DNA of 64,000 nucleotides, from positions 4,278,001 through 4,342,000 of the forward strand of contig OY763044.2 in assembly GCA_963666825.2 (NCBI GenBank), written 5' to 3'. A program made the translations under genes and the position numbers. This document shows, in pieces, positions 34,598-42,588 of this stretch. The stretch's first letter is position 1; each line of letters opens with the position of its first letter. The notes under the pieces are model-generated. The model did no database searches. It was not told the origin of the DNA and saw nothing but the letters and a program-made list of their open reading frames with translations. This stretch comes from Saccharicrinis sp963666825 (GTDB lineage Bacteria; Bacteroidota; Bacteroidia; Bacteroidales; Marinilabiliaceae).

Positions 34598-37500
34598 TTA
34601 GAAACTTAAATTTAAACTCATGCTGTAAGTAGGTAATGAAGGTAATCCTATGCCATTCACTTGCTCAGGATCCTGTCCTTTTAATTTTTTATCAAAAGCC
34701 CAAACAGCAACATTACTAGCCTGTACACCAATATTTACATTCTGAATTCCAGTACCTTTTAAAATTTCTTTTGGCATGGTATAAGATAATGAAACAGTCT
34801 GTAAACGTATATGATCACCTTTTACTACCCGCAGATCACTATAATCATACATCCACCATGCATTTTTTCCTTCAGGTACTACCTTACCATAATTTGTCAC
34901 GTAAATTCTGGAGTAACCATTTGATTCTATGCTTTGAGAGAACGTTAAGTTATGATTGCTTATTGTAGGAATATCAGTAGTCAACTCATCTCCCGTTTTT
35001 CTCCATCGCTTATTAAATTCACTACTTAGATTTTCATATGGCAATGGAAGGTTTTGATTACCATTATACAGCTTAAGTAATCTCACTTTATGTCCCAACT
35101 TATAGTTGAAATTAGCTGATAATCTAAGCTTCTTATATCTAAATTCTGTTCCAAAACTACCAAAATACAGAGGCACCCTACTTCCTTCATAAACTAAGGC
35201 TGCCTGAAGTTGCTCTTCAGCAGACATATCTTCTTCAACAAGATGCTTGAATGTTGGCAAACCTTCATCAGTTAATCCATCAAATTGATATGAAAAGAAA
35301 CCATTGGTAGGAAAACCTTCTCTATAAATACTTCCTGCCAAATAATTCGCAACCGTTAAATTCTTTTCGGCCCCTTCTTCAAAACCTTTCAACACTCTAT
35401 CCCTGTCATAAGAGAAATAAAAAGAGGTATTCCAGCTAAAATTCTTATTCTTATAATTTACAGTCCTTAAAGAAACTTCATAACTGGTTACATCTTTAGA
35501 TCCGGAATTATAAGCCTGCGTTGAGGTACCATTAACCAGAGATACTGGTCTCAATTGAATTAAGTCAATACTCTTTGAGTAAGCATAATCCAGGGCTCCA
35601 CTTATTCTTCCACTGTACAAACTAAAATTCAATCCAAGGTTAACTGTTTCTGTTTTTTCCCATCTTATATTAGCATTAGGAAATTCAGATAGCTCAGCAA
35701 CATTTTCAGGATAGTACACAGGTCTATTTCGACCATAATCACTAATAATCAAATATGGTGTAGTATTTGGCATTGTTCCCCTAACACCATATGAGCCTCT
35801 TAATGCTAACTCATCAAAGATACCTGAGTGATTAAAAAACATCTCATTATGAATATTCCATCTGGCAGAAGCCGACCATGTTGGTTTAAATTTGTAACGC
35901 TCGTATTGTCCAAATGTATTGGAACCATCACTACGCGCATTAAAATTGATAACATACCTGTTATCAAACACATAGTTTAAAATTCCAAATAAAGAAACCG
36001 TATTTTGCTTTCTGTCTGTAATTGTTGGATAAACATTTAATGAACCATCATTGGTTAACCACCTTAGAGCATACTCGTAATCATATTCTGTAAAATCAAG
36101 CTCTGAAGTTTCCGTATCGAAACTTGTTTTTGGTAAAGTAATAAAACCTCTTCCCTGATAATGATTATAACCCGGTACTGTAAAACCTGTTGCTCCCCAA
36201 TACTGAGCAGAACGAACTTCATGTCCTAAATTAAAATTAAAAACATGCCTTTCACTAAATACCTTATTGTAATTCAGCTGATTACGCAACAAATAGGTAT
36301 CCTGACTTACCATCCCTCCACTATAAATACCACCAAATGGCACCATACTACCCTGATTCAGATTTGCTTCAATTAAATCTTCAAACTCATCATAGGTTCT
36401 TAATTTTGCAATATAATAGGTATCTTCTGTAATCCACTCCTCAGTGAGGTTTGTTGTATTACGATAACTTACCATACTGTTTAAACGAAAACCATTCAGA
36501 AACTTCCAGTTAAGATTAGCTGTAATGGCAAAATCCTTATTAGTAATATTTCGCTCTGAATTATCCATTTCGCGTAACACATTATATCTACCATAAGCTA
36601 TGGTTTGATCTAATCCTAATGAAGGATCGAATATTTCTTTATATTGATTAAAATAACTACCATCCTCGTTATAAATTGGAACTGCTCTACTGGTATAGTA
36701 GGCATCGTTAAATAGATTTATTGAACTATGGTTGTATTTTGATTTTTGAATAGACCCGTTTAATTTAAAAGAAAGCAATAGATTTTCTTTCAAGTTCAAA
36801 TCAATATTCGATCTTGCTGTAATTCTATTAACATTTACATTTTTCTCTGTTCCCTGTTGATCATCATAACCCAGTGAAATGTAATATTTTGACTTTTCTG
36901 AACCACCCGAAGCACTTACTGAATGGGATTGATTTATAGCTGTTTGATACAACTCTCCAAACCAATCAGAGTTTAACGTTTCCAGGTAAGAAACCTGGTT
37001 TTGAAATTGATCATAATCATAAGTTCCATCCCATAAATTTAGCAAGGCTCCTTCATATCCAATTCTGTCAATATTATTATAGTCCTCACCAAAACCAAGA
37101 TTGCGCTCATACATTTCTCTCGAAAGATCAATACGCTGCTTAGAATTCATTAGATTCATATCGGTATATGCTGGTGCCTGAACCACATTTAATGTTCCCG
37201 AATAATTCAGAGATGCATTTCCTTCTTCCCCTCTTTTAGTTGTAATTACAATTACACCATTGGCTGCACGTGTACCATAAATTGCAGTAGCTGAGGCATC
37301 TTTTAATATATCAATTTGTTCAATATCCTGAGGATTGATTCCTGTAATTGCATTACCAATTAAGTTAATATTATCAAAACTATTGATTTCACTTGCGGTT
37401 AATGGAACAGGATCTTCATAAATCACACCATCTATAACCCATAAAGGACTTTGATTTCCAGTAAAAGTACTACCTCCACGAATTCTCACTTTAGCGGCAG

Positions 37501-38305
37501 CTCCTGGCGTTGAACTTAAATTTGTAATCATAAGTCCGGTAGCTTTACCTTCAAGCATTTTATCAATACTCAATGAGCCCATTAAATCTAAATCCTGAGC
37601 TTTTACTGTAGAAATAGCACTGGTCAATTCTCTTTTATCTACTGTATAGTAACCCGTTGCTACAACTTCTCCTATTTCAAGAATTTCTGAAACTAATTGA
37701 ACATCTAAAGTCGTTTTTTCCTCTAATTTTACTTCCTGAGTAATATATCCAATAAAAGAAAAAACTAAAATATGGTCCTCCCTTGGTAATGTAATCTTAA
37801 ATTCACCATTTATATCAGTAATAGCTCCAAGGAATCCGTTCTTAACCACAATATTAACACCCGGAATTGACTCTCCTGTTTCAGAGTCTGTAACTTTCCC
37901 CTGAACAACAATAGTTTTTTCCTGCTGAATTTCTGACTCTTCCTTTGGTTTAATAATAATAACATCATTCACCATAGTGTAGGTCAGATTTGTATCCTCC
38001 AATAAGTCTGTTAACAAATCAGCGACAGTAATATTTGTTCGATTTAGCGTAACACCATCCAATTCTTTAATGTTTTCTTCATTAAAGAAAAAGCTGTAGC
38101 CACTTTGATGCTTTATCTCTTCAAATAACTGAGAAGCACTAATATTATTAACATTTAAATCTACTCGTTTGGACTGCGAAAAAGAATTTGCAGACATTGT
38201 GAATATTGAGCTAAATATTAAAAGAATGTATAACCTCATAATCAACCATTTCTTCTTAACCCCTCCGGACTCCCAGAGAGTTTTAAGCTTTTTCTTTTTT
38301 TTCAT
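34598..38305 (-). CDS. susC: SusC/RagA family TonB-dependent outer-membrane transporter with STN domain
   Basis: 1235 residues. N-terminal export signal (hydrophobic RLYILLIFSSIFTMSANSFSQ, preceded by a long basic stretch; Met23 is an alternative start), an STN signalling domain (about 45-115, VDLNVNNISASQLFEEI) that contacts an anti-sigma factor, a carboxypeptidase-D-like beta-sandwich (about 128-210, GKVTDSETGESIPGVNIVV), a plug (about 215-340, IRGGSTFTGNQSPLWVIDG, the ANGVIVITTKRG end) and a 22-strand-type barrel ending in Phe (SMSLNLSF). The STN domain together with the FecR gene next door indicates trans-envelope signalling, so this is both importer and sensor. Confidence 0.95.
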   Translation of the reverse strand: MKKKKKLKTLWESGGVKKKWLIMRLYILLIFSSIFTMSANSFSQSKRVDLNVNNISASQLFEEIKHQSGYSFFFNEENIKELDGVTLNRTNITVADLLTDLLEDTNLTYTMVNDVIIIKPKEESEIQQEKTIVVQGKVTDSETGESIPGVNIVVKNGFLGAITDINGEFKITLPREDHILVFSFIGYITQEVKLEEKTTLDVQLVSEILEIGEVVATGYYTVDKRELTSAISTVKAQDLDLMGSLSIDKMLEGKATGLMITNLSSTPGAAAKVRIRGGSTFTGNQSPLWVIDGVIYEDPVPLTASEINSFDNINLIGNAITGINPQDIEQIDILKDASATAIYGTRAANGVIVITTKRGEEGNASLNYSGTLNVVQAPAYTDMNLMNSKQRIDLSREMYERNLGFGEDYNNIDRIGYEGALLNLWDGTYDYDQFQNQVSYLETLNSDWFGELYQTAINQSHSVSASGGSEKSKYYISLGYDDQQGTEKNVNVNRITARSNIDLNLKENLLLSFKLNGSIQKSKYNHSSINLFNDAYYTSRAVPIYNEDGSYFNQYKEIFDPSLGLDQTIAYGRYNVLREMDNSERNITNKDFAITANLNWKFLNGFRLNSMVSYRNTTNLTEEWITEDTYYIAKLRTYDEFEDLIEANLNQGSMVPFGGIYSGGMVSQDTYLLRNQLNYNKVFSERHVFNFNLGHEVRSAQYWGATGFTVPGYNHYQGRGFITLPKTSFDTETSELDFTEYDYEYALRWLTNDGSLNVYPTITDRKQNTVSLFGILNYVFDNRYVINFNARSDGSNTFGQYERYKFKPTWSASARWNIHNEMFFNHSGIFDELALRGSYGVRGTMPNTTPYLIISDYGRNRPVYYPENVAELSEFPNANIRWEKTETVNLGLNFSLYSGRISGALDYAYSKSIDLIQLRPVSLVNGTSTQAYNSGSKDVTSYEVSLRTVNYKNKNFSWNTSFYFSYDRDRVLKGFEEGAEKNLTVANYLAGSIYREGFPTNGFFSYQFDGLTDEGLPTFKHLVEEDMSAEEQLQAALVYEGSRVPLYFGSFGTEFRYKKLRLSANFNYKLGHKVRLLKLYNGNQNLPLPYENLSSEFNKRWRKTGDELTTDIPTISNHNLTFSQSIESNGYSRIYVTNYGKVVPEGKNAWWMYDYSDLRVVKGDHIRLQTVSLSYTMPKEILKGTGIQNVNIGVQASNVAVWAFDKKLKGQDPEQVNGIGLPSLPTYSMSLNLSF

Positions 38306-38360
38306 ACTTTTGTTAGTGATAATTTATTGTATTCTTAATTAAAACGAGGATATGATAAAA

Positions 38361-38382
38361 GGAGGGTGGGCCAACACCCTCC
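38361..38382 (-). terminator. GC-rich hairpin between fecR and susC
   Basis: GGAGGGTG, 6-base loop, CACCCTCC: a perfect 8-bp stem, followed on the minus strand by TTTTAT. It may terminate the fecR transcript or, since no separate susC promoter is visible, lower read-through into susC. Confidence 0.7.
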
Positions 38383-38392
38383 TTATTTTCTG

Positions 38393-39589
38393 CTATCTTG
38401 ATACGTATATGATTTTATTATCTTTTACTTCTATATGAACAGACATTTCGGCTTCCAGAATAGTTAAAATATCTGCCATATTGTTATAACGAGGTAAGTC
38501 TCCGGTAAATCGAATATCCTTAATACTTTCGTCAGTAATAAAAATCTCTACATCATACCAACGCCCAAGCTTTGTTAAGAAAGATTGTAACGGCTCATTT
38601 TTAAATTTAAAACGTTTATCTTTCCATGCGGTATAAACATCTGTATCAACCGTTTGCTTTGAAATGCTTTTTGTTTCTTTATTAAATAAAGATTGTTCTC
38701 CAGGAGATAAAAACTCACGAGCCACTTCATTGTTTTCAAGTTCTCGCTCCACTTTTACTTTTCCATCAACAAGTGTGGTAATAATGTTCATATCTTCTGA
38801 ATATGAAGATATATTAAACTCAGTACCTAACACTTCAATAGAATGTCTATCAGTCTCAACAATAAAAGGTTTTTCTATATTATGAGTAACATCAAAATAT
38901 GCTTCTCCATGTAATTGTACACGTCTTTCATTTCCTACAAATGGAACAGTATATGCAAGTTCAGTATCTGAATTTAACCAAACTTTAGTTCCGTCCGGTA
39001 ACACCAACTGATACTCCGCTCCTCGTGGAATTTTAAGAACATTTTTAGATGGTTTAATATTAGCTGATTGAACAGAGTCATATGCCAGCACACCTTTATT
39101 GTTTGCTATTGAAACATTACCCTCTTGAATAATAGTAGCAGACTCTGCTTCTAAATGCACCTCACTACCATTATCAAGTATCAATGTAGCCTGTGGAGTA
39201 CCTGGCTTAATATCAGCCTTTACAATCATCGGACTATAATCTTCAACATTTCGTAATTGGTATACATAAAATAAAGAGAAACCAATAACTAACACTGCAG
39301 CAACAGATGCAATGGTTTTATATATTTTCAACTTAACAACCTTGCCTTTATTTTGATCAGCATTCATTCTACAAATAAAATTCTGCCATTGCTCTTCCTT
39401 ATCAATTTTATTAATAGCATTGTTCCAGTCCTCAAAAGTTTCTGAATTCAAGATATTATGTTGAAGTTTTTGATTCCGATCATCCTCCTCCCATTTATTC
39501 AACTCCTTAGTTTCTTGATCATCAAGAGAACCTAATAGCTTTGCTACAAATAATTTTGCATATTTAAATTGTTCCTGTATCTTTTTCAT
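38393..39589 (-). CDS. FecR family anti-sigma factor
   Basis: 398-residue inner-membrane regulator. A cytoplasmic N-terminal domain (residues 1-85) that would hold the ECF sigma factor, one membrane segment near residues 88-106 (IASVAAVLVIGFSLFYVYQL), a periplasmic FecR domain (IPRGAEYQLVLPDGTKVWLN, GEAYFDVTHNIEKPFIVET, VLGTEFNISSY) and the C-terminal DUF4974-type domain (LQSFLTKLGRWYDVEIFI). It would receive the signal from the SusC STN domain. Promoter P1 lies between it and the sigma gene, so it can be autoregulated separately. Confidence 0.95.
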   Translation of the reverse strand: MKKIQEQFKYAKLFVAKLLGSLDDQETKELNKWEEDDRNQKLQHNILNSETFEDWNNAINKIDKEEQWQNFICRMNADQNKGKVVKLKIYKTIASVAAVLVIGFSLFYVYQLRNVEDYSPMIVKADIKPGTPQATLILDNGSEVHLEAESATIIQEGNVSIANNKGVLAYDSVQSANIKPSKNVLKIPRGAEYQLVLPDGTKVWLNSDTELAYTVPFVGNERRVQLHGEAYFDVTHNIEKPFIVETDRHSIEVLGTEFNISSYSEDMNIITTLVDGKVKVERELENNEVAREFLSPGEQSLFNKETKSISKQTVDTDVYTAWKDKRFKFKNEPLQSFLTKLGRWYDVEIFITDESIKDIRFTGDLPRYNNMADILTILEAEMSVHIEVKDNKIIYVSR

Positions 39590-39626
39590 AACCTATAAGT
39601 TACAACAAAATCCAACTTTGTCTTAC

Positions 39627-39660
39627 TTATAAGACGCAAAAACAATATTAGGGGGTGACA
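39627..39660 (-). promoter_or_regulatory. ECF-type promoter P1 (fecR / susC)
   Basis: Minus strand TGTCACCCCC (39651-39660), 13 bases, GCGTCTTATAA (39627-39637), with a predicted start about 30 bases before the fecR ATG. Its position between an ECF sigma gene and fecR is where autoregulation is expected. It is the reference copy for P2-P5. Confidence 0.78.
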
Positions 39661-39676
39661 ATTGTCAAAAAAATAA

Positions 39677-40237
39677 TTAAAAGAATTGTATAAACTTTGT
39701 CAGCAAGATTAATACAAATTGGTGTCCTAACTTTTCTCTAAGAAATTTGTAGGCTCTCTTCTTAACTGTCTTTATAGTATTTAGTGTCACATTCAGTTCG
39801 TCAGCAATCTCCTGATTACTATAACCCTTCAATGCTAATTCTACAGTTTTTTTTGCCTGAGGAGATAACTGGTCAATAGCTACTTTAAGCAGTCTATAGG
39901 TCTCCTCTCTTAATATTTCATCAATAAAGTGTTCTTCTATTGGCAGGTGAGTATACTCATCCACAGATGAGTTAATAATTTTCTTTTCTTTTCGAATCAG
40001 ACTTAAACAAGCATTTTTTACAAGCACATAAAGGTAGGCTCTCAAACCGTTTTCATCATTAAACTCTTCATCAGAATTTTTCCAAAGCTTTACAAAAGCT
40101 TCCTGAGCTACATCCTTACCTTTTTCTTCATCTTTTAAAATACGCCCAGCCAATACACACATGGAAGGAAAAAGATCATTAAAAATTTTCTTAAACGCTT
40201 CACTATTATACTCGATATGTACATTAGCTATTTTCAT
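39677..40237 (-). CDS. ECF RNA polymerase sigma factor (FecI-like)
   Basis: 186 residues with the two domains of an extracytoplasmic-function sigma factor: region 2 at about 22-92 (DEEKGKDVAQEAFVKLWKN, GLRAYLYVLVKNACLSLIRK) and region 4 at about 120-175 (LSPQAKKTVELALKGYSNQE followed by IADELNVTLNTIKTVKKRAY, a helix-turn-helix). Paired with FecR and a SusC carrying an STN domain, it should be released when substrate is sensed and should read promoters P1-P5. Leader element B is in its 5' region. Confidence 0.95.
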   Translation of the reverse strand: MKIANVHIEYNSEAFKKIFNDLFPSMCVLAGRILKDEEKGKDVAQEAFVKLWKNSDEEFNDENGLRAYLYVLVKNACLSLIRKEKKIINSSVDEYTHLPIEEHFIDEILREETYRLLKVAIDQLSPQAKKTVELALKGYSNQEIADELNVTLNTIKTVKKRAYKFLREKLGHQFVLILLTKFIQFF

Positions 40238-40262
40238 GTGTTTATAATTTGACTTTTATTGC

Positions 40263-40328
40263 CACATGGAACTCACCCGAAAATAATTATCCTTGTGTGT
40301 AAAAACCTATTCTCATGGCTCGTTTCAT
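40263..40328 (-). promoter_or_regulatory. 65-bp leader element, copy B (before ECF sigma gene)
   Basis: 66 bp. Minus strand ATGAAACGAGCCATG ... TCGGGTGAGTTCCATGTG, ending 25 bases before the sigma ATG. TTCCATGTG pairs with the start region CACATGAAA at 8 of 9 positions. First 15 bases are nearly identical to copies A and C. Confidence 0.75.
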
Positions 40329-40616
40329 AAATCTAATCTACGTCACAAAAACTACTTAAACAATGATTATTAATTGATTTATAATTTCAGACGATCATCT
40401 TAATTAATTTCAACAACAAAGAAAGTGTTATTTTTTGGATACAAAAATCTACTCTTAGAAAATCATCAGTATACATATTCCTATATCAACAATCACAATT
40501 AATTGCTTATAATTCATGAATCACACATAAATACCAGATCAAATTCATTTTCTATGAAATAAATCATGCTGTTTAGTATTTTTTTTCTAAACTTGACCTT
40601 TCATTTTTTGGAACAC
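40329..40616. other. Non-coding divergent region between sigma gene and glsA
   Basis: About 290 AT-rich bases that should hold the promoters of both divergent genes. I found no exact TAnnTTTG box for either strand and no copy of the P1-P5 motif, so the sigma gene does not appear to be read from its own ECF promoter. Confidence 0.4.
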
Positions 40617-41450
40617 ATGGAGAATCAAAATACCAAAAGCATTACAATTGATGTTGAAAAGGTTTTTAAAGAAAAAAATTCCGGACTTTATAAAATTTTA
40701 CCAAAGTTCATTTTTTCGTATTTAAAAAAAGTTATTCATCAGGATAGTTTAAATAGTATATTAAAAGGCCATCCTAACAGTTATAATGTAGAATTTGGGG
40801 ATGAATGCAAAAAGCTTTTTGGAGTTACCAGCTCTACTGAAGGTCTGGATAATATTCCTAAAGATGGAAGATATTTGTTTGTAGCCAATCACCCGCTTGG
40901 AGGATTAGATGGTATAATATTTATGACTGAAGTAGGCAAGGTTTTTCCAAACATAAAGTTCCCTGTAAATGATATCCTTTTACAAATCGGGCGCTTCAAT
41001 GATATTTTTGTACCAGTAAATAAACATGGAGCTCAAGCTAAAGAAGCTGCAATTCAAATTGAAAAAGCATTTGAATCAGATGCTCAAATGCTATTCTTTC
41101 CTGCTGGTTTAGTATCTAGAAAACAAGGAAAAGAAATTAAGGATTTAGATTGGAAACCTGCTTTTATAAAAAAAGCCATCAAACACCAAAGAGATATTGT
41201 TCCTGTTTTTATCAGTGGCAACAACTCTAGATTCTTTTATAACCTATCCCGTTTTAGAAAAAGGATTGGAATAAAAGCAAATATAGAAATGCTTTATCTG
41301 GTAGATGAAATGTTTAAGTTTAAAAACAAGAATGTTAAACTAACATTTGGACAACCAATATCCTGGGAAACAGTCAAAAAAGAAGGTTCGCCAAAAGAAT
41401 GGGCCGAAAAAATAAAAGAAACAGTCTATAGCTTACCAAAATTAATTTAA
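40617..41450 (+). CDS. glsA: Glycine lipid O-acyltransferase (GlsA-like, PlsC fold)
   Basis: 277 residues from the chosen start. Lysophosphatidate-acyltransferase fold with the acyltransferase HX4D motif as NHPLGGLDG near residues 99-107, a substrate motif FPAGLVSR near 161-168 and a PVFISGNNSRFF segment. In Bacteroides a PlsC-type protein (GlsA) and an OlsB-type protein (GlsB) encoded side by side make diacylated glycine lipids; this gene and the next have the same pairing and the products resemble them. The frame opens 17 codons earlier (40566), but the ATG at 40617 (MENQNTKSIT) gives a normal soluble N-terminus. The alternative is an unspecialised membrane acyltransferase. Confidence 0.78.
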   Translation: MENQNTKSITIDVEKVFKEKNSGLYKILPKFIFSYLKKVIHQDSLNSILKGHPNSYNVEFGDECKKLFGVTSSTEGLDNIPKDGRYLFVANHPLGGLDGIIFMTEVGKVFPNIKFPVNDILLQIGRFNDIFVPVNKHGAQAKEAAIQIEKAFESDAQMLFFPAGLVSRKQGKEIKDLDWKPAFIKKAIKHQRDIVPVFISGNNSRFFYNLSRFRKRIGIKANIEMLYLVDEMFKFKNKNVKLTFGQPISWETVKKEGSPKEWAEKIKETVYSLPKLI

Positions 41451-41482
41451 TTTTGTAACGCAATTTATCTACAGTTAATTAA

Positions 41483-42436
41483 ATGGATTCTATAAAACCA
41501 ATTATTGCACCGGTTGAGAAATCAATACTGGAAGCAGAGTTAACAAAAGAAAGATTTGTTCGCAATACCAATAAAGGTGGCAACAAAATTTACGATTTTA
41601 AAGGAAACGAAGCTCCAAACTTAATGAGGGAAGTAGGTCGTTTACGAGAAGAATCTTTTCGTCAAGCGGGCGGTGGAACAGGAAAAGATGCAGATATTGA
41701 TGATTACGACTTAGCAGAAGTTCCATACAGACAATTAATAGTTTGGGATCCTGAAGAAAAAGAGATCCTGGGAGGCTATCGTTACATAATGGGAAATACC
41801 ATTCCAAGAGATAAAGATGGGAATGTAAAATTAGCCACTTCAAGGCTATTTCACTTTTCAAAGAAGTTTCTTGATGAATTCCTTCCTCACACAATTGAAC
41901 TTGGAAGATCATTTGTTCAACCTCAATATCAAAGTAGCAAACAAGGTGCTAAAAGCTTATTTGCACTGGATAATCTTTGGGATGGACTTGGTTCGCTAAT
42001 AGTAAATCATCCTGAGATGAAATATTTCTTTGGTAAAGTTACTATGTATACTCACTTTAATCAGGAAGCAAGAGATTTGATTCTTAGTTTCATGAATAAA
42101 TACTTTAGTGATCCTGATAAATTATTATATCCTCATGAAGAGTTCAAGGTAAAAATCGGACTTACTCCAGAAAAGATTAATGAGATTTTTAAAGGACCTA
42201 CTTTTGTTGAAGATTACAAAGTTTTAAACAGAATGGTAAGAGAATTGGGAGAATCGATTCCTCCATTGGTTAATGCGTACATGAATCTTTCTCCATCTAT
42301 GCGCTCTTTTGGAACTGCAGTAAATGACAGATTTGGAGATGTAGAAGAAACTGGCATTATAATAACTATTAACGAGTTCAATAAAGCCAAAACAGAAAGA
42401 CACGTGGAAACATATAATCCAAATGACATCCACTAG
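41483..42436 (+). CDS. glsB: Glycine N-acyltransferase (GlsB-like, OlsB/GNAT fold)
   Basis: 317 residues. GNAT-type acyl-ACP-dependent N-acyltransferase related to OlsB (often annotated as hemolysin). Family marks are the early Arg/Glu segment (LREESFRQAGGGTG), YRQLIVWDPEEKEILGGYRY and the conserved ELGRSFVQPQYQ near residues 140-151. In Bacteroides thetaiotaomicron GlsB makes the mono-acylated amine that GlsA then O-acylates. It lies 32 bases after the glsA-like gene, in the same operon, and ends at a strong terminator. Confidence 0.8.
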   Translation: MDSIKPIIAPVEKSILEAELTKERFVRNTNKGGNKIYDFKGNEAPNLMREVGRLREESFRQAGGGTGKDADIDDYDLAEVPYRQLIVWDPEEKEILGGYRYIMGNTIPRDKDGNVKLATSRLFHFSKKFLDEFLPHTIELGRSFVQPQYQSSKQGAKSLFALDNLWDGLGSLIVNHPEMKYFFGKVTMYTHFNQEARDLILSFMNKYFSDPDKLLYPHEEFKVKIGLTPEKINEIFKGPTFVEDYKVLNRMVRELGESIPPLVNAYMNLSPSMRSFGTAVNDRFGDVEETGIIITINEFNKAKTERHVETYNPNDIH

Positions 42437-42470
42437 GATAAAGACGATTTTCAAGTAAAACCAACATATT

Positions 42471-42504
42471 AAGAAACGCGGTCATTTTTTTGATCGCGTT
42501 TCTT
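42471..42504 (+). terminator. Intrinsic terminator after glsB
   Basis: AAGAAACGCG and CGCGTTTCTT form a perfect 10-bp stem with a T-rich loop, followed by TTTAA and more T. Confidence 0.8.
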
Positions 42505-42522
42505 GTTTAATTCACTATTTTT

Positions 42523-42554
42523 TTTGGCTTAATAAAAATTCCCAAATATCTTTA
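42523..42554 (+). promoter_or_regulatory. Housekeeping-type promoter of the transglutaminase-like gene
   Basis: TTTG (42523-42526), 20 bases, TATCTTTA (42547-42554): one mismatch to the Bacteroidota consensus TTTG-N19-21-TAnnTTTG. The start would be about 30 bases before the ATG at 42589. Confidence 0.55.
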
Positions 42555-42588
42555 TCTTAAAATATAATAACCCTCAAACAATAAGGAT

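Noticed and set aside
16359..40237. A polysaccharide utilisation locus
   Set aside because: SusC/SusD are present but there is no glycoside hydrolase, polysaccharide lyase or sulfatase; the enzymes are peptidases and thioredoxins.
40238..40616. A tRNA or other known RNA gene in the sigma-glsA gap
   Set aside because: No cloverleaf, no GGTTC-type T-loop and no other recognisable RNA; only leader element B stands out.
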